This document shows, piece by piece, positions 5,275 to 10,787 of a DNA stretch of 11,239 nt. The stretch lies in NCBI GenBank assembly GCA_947853365.1, contig CANTWQ010000090.1:1-11239 (forward strand). Direction: 5' to 3'. Position 1 is the stretch's first letter. Each line of letters starts with the position of its first letter. The position numbers and the translations under genes are program-made. The notes below the pieces were generated by a model, which had not been told where the DNA came from, made no database searches, and saw only the letters and a program-made list of their open reading frames with translations. The DNA is from an uncultured Bacilli bacterium (GTDB lineage: Bacteria; Bacillota_I; Bacilli_A; RF39; UBA660).

Positions 5275-6605
5275 GATCTGAGTCCTTTGGGGTAGTGGTT
5301 TTTTAAACGGTGGTTTTTCACTTTGCCAAGCCCCAATGGGAAGTTTTCACAAGTGACGATGCACCATCCATCTTCTAAGGTGGTTTCTAGTTCGTATCCT
5401 TCTAAATATTTGGATAGTTCCACACTGTGTAGGGATAGATTGTGTTTTCTTTGAAAGTAAGATCCATAACTTCTACTGAATTGATGATGGGGGATAAAAC
5501 GGCCGTGGTCCATTGTGCCAAGGGTTACAAAGGTGGAAAGACTGCGTAGTGATGGTATCTCTAATTCTTTTGGTAACACAATGATTTTATCTTTATAGCT
5601 ATAAATCGGGTATGGAAACGAGTTAAGGTTTTCTTTGATAAACGAAGCAATTTCTTTTTGTAGTGATCCTGGGAGTGGGCGGATGGCATTGACCCACTTT
5701 TTTTCTTGTTCTTTTCGTGTCTTTTGCAATACTGCTATAAATTGTCCTTCGCCAAATATGTGGGGGTAGCATCGACGGGCATTTTGTAAGTCGTGCTGAT
5801 CGATTGGTTTTCCGGGTAGAGATTTTTGAGTGACGATCGATGTTGTTGGCAATAATTTCATATCCAAGTGCTGACATGCAAATACGACATTTTCTTCATC
5901 TTCTTCTTTCGCAAAAGTACAGGTAGAATAAATTAACATTCCTTTTTCTTTTAACATTGTATGGCAGTGTTGGATCAATTCTTTTTGCAGATGGGAAAGT
6001 TCTAATACTTTTTCTTCACTCCAATTTTTCTGTGCTTCTTCGTCTTTTCGAAACATGCCCTCGCCAGAACAAGGAGCATCGAGCAGAATGACATCGAAGT
6101 ATCCAGTATAAATGGAAGAGAGTGCTTCCGCGGTCATGTTGGTTACAATGACATTGGTTTTTCCGAGACGTTCGATATTCGAAAGCAATGTTTTGCAGCG
6201 ATTGATATTGACTTCGTTGGCAATGATCATACCATCTGACACGAGGTCGGATAAGATATTGGTCTTGCCCCCGGGCGAAGCACAAAGATCTAATATTTTT
6301 GCGTCTTTTTTGATTGCGATACTATAAGGAACTAACATCGCCGATGGCTCTTGTACATAAAATAGTCCCGCTTGATGGAATGGATGTAGTCCTATTTTGT
6401 CTTGATTAAAAGTATAAGCGTGGGGAATCGTTCCTTCTTTTTGTACAGGAAAATCAACGATGTTTTCCCAAGTTTTATCATCAATTTTTTGCGTATTGAG
6501 TTGGATCAGTCGTGTACTTTCTTTGGTTAGACTATCGAGATATAATGCCATATCTTCTTGTAATAATTCGTGCATGCGTTTTAAAAAAGGTTCTTTCAAA
6601 TTCAT
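5259..6605 (-). CDS. RsmF/YebU-type rRNA (cytosine-C5)-methyltransferase
   Basis: This 448-residue protein belongs to the NOL1/NOP2/Sun family of SAM-dependent 5-methylcytosine RNA methyltransferases. An N-terminal region leads to YVQEPSAM (83-90), the SAM-binding motif DLCASPGGKT (106-115), motif IV DAPCSGEGMFRKD (176-188) with C179, and motif VI YSTCTF (226-231) with the nucleophile C229. The C-terminal third (about 310-440), ending in a G-x-x-LG-x-x-K motif, fits the PUA-like RNA-binding tail of RsmF-type enzymes. The likely target is a cytosine in 16S rRNA, but the exact position cannot be read from sequence. AAGGAG 6 nt before the ATG is a good ribosome binding site. No clear promoter is visible upstream; a TATGAT at 6633-6628 has a poorly spaced TTGACC before it. 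Confidence 0.9.
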   Translation of the reverse strand: MNLKEPFLKRMHELLQEDMALYLDSLTKESTRLIQLNTQKIDDKTWENIVDFPVQKEGTIPHAYTFNQDKIGLHPFHQAGLFYVQEPSAMLVPYSIAIKKDAKILDLCASPGGKTNILSDLVSDGMIIANEVNINRCKTLLSNIERLGKTNVIVTNMTAEALSSIYTGYFDVILLDAPCSGEGMFRKDEEAQKNWSEEKVLELSHLQKELIQHCHTMLKEKGMLIYSTCTFAKEEDEENVVFACQHLDMKLLPTTSIVTQKSLPGKPIDQHDLQNARRCYPHIFGEGQFIAVLQKTRKEQEKKWVNAIRPLPGSLQKEIASFIKENLNSFPYPIYSYKDKIIVLPKELEIPSLRSLSTFVTLGTMDHGRFIPHHQFSRSYGSYFQRKHNLSLHSVELSKYLEGYELETTLEDGWCIVTCENFPLGLGKVKNHRLKNHYPKGLRSKKIS

Positions 6606-6791
6606 AATGTTCTCCTTGTTAGTTACCGTATCATAAGTTTTTATTTTTGGTCAATAGAAAATACCAGAACTTTTTCTGCTGCTTTTTTGTTTCCATTCTA
6701 AAAGTTTTGTCACCGCATGAAATATGGCATAAGAGTGAAAGAATGTCATGTGATACATTTTCTTTTAAAATTTATTTTATTTTACTTTGAT

Positions 6792-6810
6792 ATACCTATA
6801 TGGCAGGTAT
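6792..6810. repeat. Inverted repeat, possible operator
   Basis: ATACCT (6792-6797) and AGGTAT (6805-6810) are perfect inverted arms around a 7-nt centre. The site lies 32 bp upstream of the TTGACA box, where a DNA-binding regulator could act. No T run follows, so it is not a terminator. Confidence 0.35.
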
Positions 6811-6841
6811 TTGACCTTTGTAATCGGTGTCTTCTGGTGAT

Positions 6842-6881
6842 TTGACAACTCCTATGATCCTATGATATAATATGCTATAAT
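6842..6881 (+). promoter_or_regulatory. Upstream promoter(s) of the RNase J-like gene or of a short RNA
   Basis: TTGACA (6842-6847) is followed after 18 bp by TGA-TATAAT (6863-6871), and a second extended -10, TGC-TATAAT, lies at 6873-6881. The spacer holds a perfect tandem 8-mer, CCTATGAT twice (6851-6866). Predicted starts are near 6878 and 6888. This is the best sigma-A match in the window. Confidence 0.75.
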
Positions 6882-6916
6882 AAAAACAACACGGAAGAAA
6901 TGTATTTTCTATTTCC

Positions 6917-6940
6917 AAGTAATGATTGATTACTTTTTTT
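6917..6940 (+). terminator. Terminator-like hairpin in the RNase J leader (possible attenuator)
   Basis: AAGTAAT (6917-6923) and ATTACTT (6929-6935) form a 7-bp stem with loop GATTG, followed by five Ts (6936-6940). It lies between the two promoters, so transcripts from the upstream promoter would be about 53-63 nt if they stop here. TTTCC (6912-6916) can pair either with GGAAA downstream (6943-6947) or partly with GGAA upstream (6893-6896). The stem is AT-rich, so strength is uncertain. Confidence 0.5.
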
Positions 6941-6950
6941 GTGGAAACTT

Positions 6951-6979
6951 TTGCTTTTTTCGATGTTTGTTGTTATAAT
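6951..6979 (+). promoter_or_regulatory. Proximal promoter of the RNase J-like gene
   Basis: TTGCTT (6951-6956), a 17-bp spacer and TGT-TATAAT (6971-6979) give a good extended -10 promoter. Predicted start is near 6986, inside the hairpin ACGTT-CAA-AACGT (6984-6996), so the mRNA would begin with a stem-loop. Confidence 0.7.
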
Positions 6980-7026
6980 TGATACGTTCAAAAACGTGAC
7001 ATAAAAAGAAAGGAGAGCGTTTCGTT

Positions 7027-8682
7027 TTGAGTAAAATTAGAATTTTTAGTTTGGGCGGGTTAAACGAAAATGGGAAAAATATGTATGTAGTCGAAGTAGA
7101 CAAGGACATTTTCGTGTTTGACGCCGGATTAAAGTATGGAAATGATAAGATGTTAGGAATTGATTATATTATTCCTAGCTTTGAATATTTAGTACAGAAT
7201 CAGAACAGGATTCAGGGTGTATTTTTGACCCATGGTCATGATAGTAATATGGGTGCGGTATCAGAGTTAGTACAGGCAATTCCCAACATTCCGATTTATG
7301 GAACCAAGTTTACTTTAGAGGTATTAAAACAGGATTTGCAAGAGGATGGCATTATGAAGGTTCGTTTATATGAATTGAAGCCTCATGTCAAAATTACTTT
7401 TGGTAAGAAGAATGCCATTTTTCCAATTCAGGTGACACATTCTATTCCGGATGCAGTATGTTATGTATTGTATACGAGGGATGGGGCTATCGTTTATACA
7501 GGAGACTTTGTTTTTGATGCAACGGCTCTAGGTCCTTATCAAACGGATATCGGGAAACTTGCGTATGTTGGAAAGCAAGGAGTACTTTGTTTGTTGTGTG
7601 AGTCGTTTTATGCCGAAAAGAAAGGACATACGTCTCCTAATAATCGCGTTAGTGAGTTTATTCGGGAAGTATTTAGAAAACATGATGATCGGATTATTGC
7701 GACGATTTTTCCGGCACATATTTATAGGCTACAAGAAATCTTTAATGAAATTATGAAAACCAGACGGAAAGTTGTTATCATGGGAAAACCATTACAGGAT
7801 CTTGTTTCGAAAGCCATGCGTCTCGGTTATGTCAAATTTGATGAAAAGAGAATTGGCGATTTATCAAATCTCAATGATAAAGATGTGATTGTTTTAATTT
7901 CTGATGAGAAGGAAAAACCATTTGCGAATCTAGATCGTATTTTAAAAGGATATGATAAATTTATTAAATTGAAAGATACAGATACGATCTTTATTACAGA
8001 GCCTAGTTATGAAGGAATTGAGAAGCGTTTTGCAATGATTTTAGATGAGATTGCTATGCGCAATGTCGATGTTGTTTCTTTGTCTTCGAAAAAGCATTTA
8101 TTACATCATGCGTCACGGGAAGATTTAATGATGATGATTCAAATGTTACAACCGAAATATTTCTTCCCTGTGAAAGGGGAATATCGTCATCAAGTGATGA
8201 ATGCTGAAATTGCCGAGAGCCTAGGTATGGATAAAAACCATATTATTTTAAAGCAAAATGGTGATGTAGTAACATTCATGAATGGCGAAATGGTCGAAGA
8301 TTTTACGCATATTCCAGTGGATGAAGTACTAATTGATGGAAAAAGTAATGAAGATATTGGAGAACTCGTATTGAAGGATCGTGAAATGTTAGGAGAAAAT
8401 GGGATTGTCATTATTAGTTGTACCCTAGATCGATCAACCAAACAGATTTTGGCCGGACCAGAAGTGTTAACGAGAGGATTTATTTTTGTGAAAGAAAATC
8501 TTGATTTGATCGAAGCAACCAAAGAAATTTGTCGTAATGTCATATTAGAAAATATTTCTCCTGATCAAAAAAGAATCGATTATACCAATATTAAAAATGA
8601 AGTAAGAGATCAATTGGGTAAATATTTTTATAAGGAAACGGAATGTAAGCCAATGATTATTACCGTGATTCAGGAAGTGTAA
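7027..8682 (+). CDS. RNase J-family protein with degenerate metal site (RNase J2-like)
   Basis: This 551-residue protein has full RNase J length and order: metallo-beta-lactamase core (1-190), beta-CASP domain (about 200-350), return to the core (355-430) and a C-terminal domain. RNase J enzymes are 5'-3' exo- and endoribonucleases in mRNA decay and rRNA maturation. Several hallmark residues are changed. The H-x-H-x-D-H motif reads HGHDSN (69-74), so the aspartate and last histidine are S73 and N74. The later P-V-H-G-E-Y-R reads PVKGEYR (381-387), with K383 for histidine. The beta-CASP T-G-S-Q-G-E-P loop is not recognisable. H138 in THSIPD, D160 in TGDF and H361 are kept. This resembles RNase J2, the weak or inactive partner of RNase J1. 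The start is the TTG at 7027, with AGGAGAG 9 nt upstream. Confidence 0.8.
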   Translation: MSKIRIFSLGGLNENGKNMYVVEVDKDIFVFDAGLKYGNDKMLGIDYIIPSFEYLVQNQNRIQGVFLTHGHDSNMGAVSELVQAIPNIPIYGTKFTLEVLKQDLQEDGIMKVRLYELKPHVKITFGKKNAIFPIQVTHSIPDAVCYVLYTRDGAIVYTGDFVFDATALGPYQTDIGKLAYVGKQGVLCLLCESFYAEKKGHTSPNNRVSEFIREVFRKHDDRIIATIFPAHIYRLQEIFNEIMKTRRKVVIMGKPLQDLVSKAMRLGYVKFDEKRIGDLSNLNDKDVIVLISDEKEKPFANLDRILKGYDKFIKLKDTDTIFITEPSYEGIEKRFAMILDEIAMRNVDVVSLSSKKHLLHHASREDLMMMIQMLQPKYFFPVKGEYRHQVMNAEIAESLGMDKNHIILKQNGDVVTFMNGEMVEDFTHIPVDEVLIDGKSNEDIGELVLKDREMLGENGIVIISCTLDRSTKQILAGPEVLTRGFIFVKENLDLIEATKEICRNVILENISPDQKRIDYTNIKNEVRDQLGKYFYKETECKPMIITVIQEV

Positions 8683-8695
8683 TGCTTCCTTTTTT
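8672..8695 (+). terminator. Intrinsic terminator of the RNase J-like gene
   Basis: AGGAAG (8672-8677) and CTTCCT (8685-8690) form a 6-bp stem with a 7-nt loop and a T run to 8695. The TAA stop (8680-8682) lies in the loop. A second weak hairpin, AAAAC-CAAG-GTTTT, follows at about 8699-8712. Confidence 0.75.
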
Positions 8696-8715
8696 AGGAA
8701 AACCAAGGTTTTTGT

Positions 8716-8744
8716 TTGACATCTTGGATCATTTATGGTAATAT
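8716..8744 (+). promoter_or_regulatory. Promoter of the rplU-prp-rpmA operon
   Basis: TTGACA (8716-8721) is followed by a 17-bp spacer and TGG-TAATAT (8736-8744). The -10 is imperfect, but the -35 is consensus and the TG extension is present. Predicted start is near 8751. Confidence 0.7.
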
Positions 8745-8750
8745 CTTAAA

Positions 8751-8836
8751 TGTTTGAAGCCTCTTAGTGCTCAAACCGCATTGAACAGGTAAAAGTGAAG
8801 CATGCTTCCACCTTAAAAAGCGAGTCTAGTAAAATT
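8751..8836 (+). promoter_or_regulatory. L21 leader RNA (ribosomal protein autoregulatory leader)
   Basis: Between the promoter and the rplU ribosome binding site lie about 86 nt of leader, the longest of any gene here. Two hairpins are visible: AGTGC-7nt-GCATT (8766-8782, with one G-U pair) and a longer stem from AGGT (8787) through the palindrome AAGCATGCTT (8798-8807) to CACCT (8809-8813). Bacillota are known to have an L21 leader motif at this place, thought to sense a ribosomal protein. Position and folding support the call, but I have not matched the covariance model. Confidence 0.6.
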
Positions 8837-8849
8837 AAAGGAGGTATAT

Positions 8850-9152
8850 ATGAAAGCCGTATTTAAAAATGGTGGGAAACAATATATTGTTTCTGTCGGA
8901 GACGTTGTTTATTTAGAAAAAATGAATGCATCTGTCGATGATACTGTTACTTTTGATGAAGTGTTAATGCTTGATGCAAAAGTTGGGAATCCACTGGTTA
9001 CAGGTGCTAGTGTCGAAGGTAAAGTATTAAAACAAGGAAAAAACAAAAAAATCCGTGTCTTTAAATACAAACAAAAAGACAGAAGTCATCGTAAGACACA
9101 AGGTCATAGACAACCATACACAAAAGTGGAAATCACTAAAATTAACGGGTAA
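8850..9152 (+). CDS. rplU: 50S ribosomal protein L21
   Basis: This 100-residue protein is a normal-length bacterial L21, which binds 23S rRNA in the large subunit. It starts with the conserved beta-barrel pattern [10 protein letters not shown] (5-14) followed by GD and LEK. It ends with the basic rRNA-binding segment [20 protein letters not shown] and YTKVEI. AAAGGAGG (8837-8844) is a consensus ribosome binding site. It is the first gene of the conserved rplU-prp-rpmA operon and probably controls its own leader. The next gene starts 6 nt after its stop. Confidence 0.97.
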   Translation: MKAVFKNGGKQYIVSVGDVVYLEKMNASVDDTVTFDEVLMLDAKVGNPLVTGASVEGKVLKQGKNKKIRVFKYKQKDRSHRKTQGHRQPYTKVEITKING

Positions 9153-9158
9153 TAAATC

Positions 9159-9470
9159 ATGTTAAAAATTCGTATTATCGAAAAGAAAAGTCATGTTGTG
9201 AAGGTTTTATTTCAGGGACATGCCATGTATGATGTGTTTGGCAAAGATATTGTTTGTAGTGCTGCAAGCAGCATTTTAATTACAACAGTGAATGGTATTC
9301 TTTCCTTTGATCCTTCTTATATTGAAGTAGAAGAAAAAAAAGGATTGATTACATTAACCATTTTACAAGACAATGAAATTACTTCGCATTTGATTTCTAA
9401 TATGATCGATTTATTACGACAACTAGAGAGAGATTATCCGAAAAATATTATGATAAACAAGGAGGGATAA
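9159..9470 (+). CDS. prp: Prp, ribosomal-processing cysteine protease for L27
   Basis: This 103-residue protein is the cysteine protease that removes the N-terminal extension of L27 in Bacillota and related bacteria. The catalytic histidine is H21 in the GHAMYDVFG segment (20-28) and the catalytic cysteine is C33 in DIVCSAASS (30-38), both at the family positions. The length is typical. No strong ribosome binding site precedes its ATG, and it starts 6 nt after rplU stops, so translation is probably coupled to rplU. That would also keep it less abundant than the ribosomal proteins. Its end contains the ribosome binding site for rpmA. Confidence 0.95.
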   Translation: MLKIRIIEKKSHVVKVLFQGHAMYDVFGKDIVCSAASSILITTVNGILSFDPSYIEVEEKKGLITLTILQDNEITSHLISNMIDLLRQLERDYPKNIMINKEG

Positions 9471-9471
9471 C

Positions 9472-9762
9472 GTGAAAGCACTTCGTTTAAATATTCAATT
9501 GTTTGCGCATCACAAAGGACAAGGATCTACTTCTAACGGACGTGATTCTATTGGACGTAGACTTGGGGCTAAAGCAAGTGATGGAGAATTTGTAACGGCT
9601 GGATCGATTCTTTATCGTCAAAGAGGAACAAAAGTTTTCCCAGGTGTGAATGTAAAAAAGGGAAAAGACGATACATTATTTACAACGGTTGATGGTATCG
9701 TTAAATTTGAAAGAATTGGAAAAGATAAAAAACAAGCAAGTTGCTATCCAGTTGAAGAATAG
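9472..9762 (+). CDS. rpmA: 50S ribosomal protein L27 with Prp-cleavable N-terminal extension
   Basis: This 96-residue protein is L27, whose mature N-terminus reaches toward the peptidyl-transferase centre. It starts at a GTG with AAGGAGGGA (9459-9467) just upstream, inside the end of prp. The first residues [12 protein letters not shown] match the extension that Prp removes, normally ending in QFFA; here one phenylalanine is leucine. The mature protein would begin at HHKGQGST (13-20), followed by the conserved [21 protein letters not shown] and DDTLF segments. In many Bacillota obg follows, but here the operon ends in a terminator. Confidence 0.97.
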   Translation: MKALRLNIQLFAHHKGQGSTSNGRDSIGRRLGAKASDGEFVTAGSILYRQRGTKVFPGVNVKKGKDDTLFTTVDGIVKFERIGKDKKQASCYPVEE

Positions 9763-9781
9763 TAAACTTTCGTAAAGTTTA
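9763..9781 (+). repeat. Perfect hairpin directly after the rpmA stop
   Basis: TAAACTTT (9763-9770) and AAAGTTTA (9774-9781) form an 8-bp stem with loop CGT, starting at the first base after the stop. It has no T run. It may protect the 3' end of the mRNA or add to termination. Confidence 0.5.
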
Positions 9782-9792
9782 TAAATAAGAGC

Positions 9793-9836
9793 AAAAGAGA
9801 AGTCCTTTTCAGATCGAAGGCCTTTTCTTTTTTTTG
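9793..9836 (+). terminator. Intrinsic terminator of the rplU-prp-rpmA operon
   Basis: AAAAGAGAAG (9793-9802) pairs with CTTTTCTTTT (9822-9831, one G-U pair), with an inner CCTT/AAGG stem and a 9-nt loop, followed by more Ts. It is the longest terminator stem in the window. Confidence 0.85.
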
Positions 9837-9887
9837 TTTACACTTTATTGTCAACTAGAAACTTTTCTTTCTTTTTTTCTTCAAAAG

Positions 9888-9896
9888 TGCTATAAT
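9888..9896 (+). promoter_or_regulatory. Extended -10 promoter of the 12-codon micro-gene
   Basis: TGC-TATAAT (9888-9896) is a consensus extended -10; the -35 region is a T-rich run without a good match. The inverted pair ACTTTT (9861-9866) and AAAAGT (9883-9888) brackets the core promoter with 16 bp between the arms. Predicted transcription start is near 9903. Confidence 0.65.
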
Positions 9897-9934
9897 GTAA
9901 GTGGAAAGAATAGAAGAATAAAGGAGGGAAAAAT

Positions 9935-9973
9935 ATGTTTGGATGGTTAAAAGCTATCTTCTTTGGATTCTAA
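9935..9973 (+). CDS. 12-residue hydrophobic micro-peptide MFGWLKAIFFGF
   Basis: A 13-codon frame (ATG to TAA) has its own full expression unit: an extended -10 promoter at 9888-9896, the near-perfect ribosome binding site AAGGAGGG (9921-9928) six nt before the ATG, and a perfect 10-bp terminator starting 11 nt after the stop. The transcript would be about 110 nt. The peptide MFGWLKAIFFGF has four phenylalanines, one tryptophan and a single lysine, so it is very hydrophobic and likely to sit at or in the membrane. I do not recognise the family. It could be a membrane-active or signalling peptide, a toxin-like peptide, or a small membrane regulator. It is not a leader peptide for the next gene in an obvious way, because the terminator and a separate promoter lie between. 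That it is translated is inference from the initiation signals. Confidence 0.6.
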   Translation: MFGWLKAIFFGF

Positions 9974-9984
9974 TACTTGATGTC

Positions 9985-10013
9985 AAAAGTTACCATATTT
10001 GGTAACTTTTTTT
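9985..10013 (+). terminator. Intrinsic terminator of the micro-gene
   Basis: AAAAGTTACC (9985-9994) and GGTAACTTTT (10001-10010) form a perfect 10-bp stem with loop ATATTT and further Ts to 10013. Confidence 0.85.
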
Positions 10014-10034
10014 GTGAAATTATAAGCAAAGGCA

Positions 10035-10062
10035 TTTACTTTTTTTAGTGTTTTGATATACT
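10035..10062 (+). promoter_or_regulatory. Probable promoter of the CPBP-family gene
   Basis: TGA-TATACT (10054-10062) is an extended -10, with TTTACT (10035-10040) 16 bp upstream as a weak -35. Predicted start is near 10069, giving an 18-nt leader that contains AAGGAAGTG (10072-10080). Confidence 0.5.
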
Positions 10063-10086
10063 TAAAATAGTAAGGAAGTGATTTTT

Positions 10087-10758
10087 GTGGGAAGAAAAGA
10101 AAAAGCTATTTTGGTTATTTTATTATTTTTCCTTTATACAACATATCCTATTATTTTAACAAGTTTAGGTATTTATGTGCCCATTATCAATCCAGAAAAT
10201 GTAACAGCAGGATCTATTTTATTTCAAGTTGGGTTAGATATCTTATTTGTATTGTTTCTTCTGTTCCTGTATCGTGATACTTTAAAAAGTGTCTTTCGTG
10301 ATTTTTGGGATAATAAAAAACAATATATAAAAACAATATTTGCAACGTATGGATTGGCACTTGTTTGTTATTTAGCGATCAATGCGTTAATCGTTGGCTT
10401 ATTAAAAGTACAAATGCCTAACAATGTGTTACAACAGCGACTATTGGATGCTGCACCGATCTATTTAGCAATATCAATGCTTATTTGTACGCCAGTCATC
10501 GAAGAGGTGGCATTTCGGAAATCGTTTGGTGTGTTAATTGAAAACAAATGGGCTTATATTGTTTTAAGTGGTTTATTGTATGGCGTTTTCTACATCTGCT
10601 TATCTTATACAGAACCGGCCCAATTATTATTTATTTTAAGTTGCGGTGTATTTGGTGGTTTCTTGGCGCATTCTTATTACAAAACGCAAAATGTTTTAGT
10701 GCCGATTGCTATCCATGTCATTCATAATATACTTTTCTTGTTGATTAGTATTTCGTAA
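10087..10758 (+). CDS. CPBP-family membrane protein with altered active site
   Basis: This 223-residue integral membrane protein belongs to the CPBP (Abi/CAAX protease and bacteriocin-processing) family. Several membrane helices lead to motif 1, IEEVAFR (138-144), with E139, E140 and R144. Motif 3 is HVIHN (210-214). Motif 2, normally F-x-x-x-H, reads YGVFY (165-169), so the second catalytic histidine is tyrosine. Members are glutamyl-type intramembrane proteases, and some act in bacteriocin self-immunity. With this change, proteolysis is doubtful. The GTG at 10087 is preferred over the in-frame GTG at 10078, because the latter lies inside the ribosome binding site AAGGAAGTG. A secreted-protein gene follows 29 nt downstream, probably in the same operon. 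Confidence 0.8.
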   Translation: MGRKEKAILVILLFFLYTTYPIILTSLGIYVPIINPENVTAGSILFQVGLDILFVLFLLFLYRDTLKSVFRDFWDNKKQYIKTIFATYGLALVCYLAINALIVGLLKVQMPNNVLQQRLLDAAPIYLAISMLICTPVIEEVAFRKSFGVLIENKWAYIVLSGLLYGVFYICLSYTEPAQLLFILSCGVFGGFLAHSYYKTQNVLVPIAIHVIHNILFLLISIS

Positions 10759-10787
10759 ATTTATTCATAAGTAAAAGGGGTGGAAAG

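Larger units (their letters stand above)
6606..7026. other. Promoter-rich intergenic region between rRNA methyltransferase and RNase J genes
   Basis: No protein gene is supported. From left to right: about 180 bp of AT-rich sequence with the methyltransferase ribosome binding site; an inverted repeat (6792-6810); a strong promoter pair (6842-6881); a short hairpin and a terminator-like hairpin (6917-6940); a second promoter (6951-6979); and a 5' hairpin with the RNase J ribosome binding site. Confidence 0.7.

Noticed and set aside
5623..6327. Frames of 71-89 residues overlapping the rRNA methyltransferase gene
   Set aside because: All lie within the conserved methyltransferase coding sequence and show no family features.
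6900..6929. Nine-residue frame MYFLFPSND in the short transcript upstream of the RNase J-like gene
   Set aside because: The only GGAAG is 2 nt from the ATG, too close for efficient initiation, and the frame runs into the terminator stem.
8190..8543. 117-residue minus-strand frame inside the RNase J-like gene
   Set aside because: Serine/isoleucine-rich antisense translation of a conserved coding region; no initiation signals.
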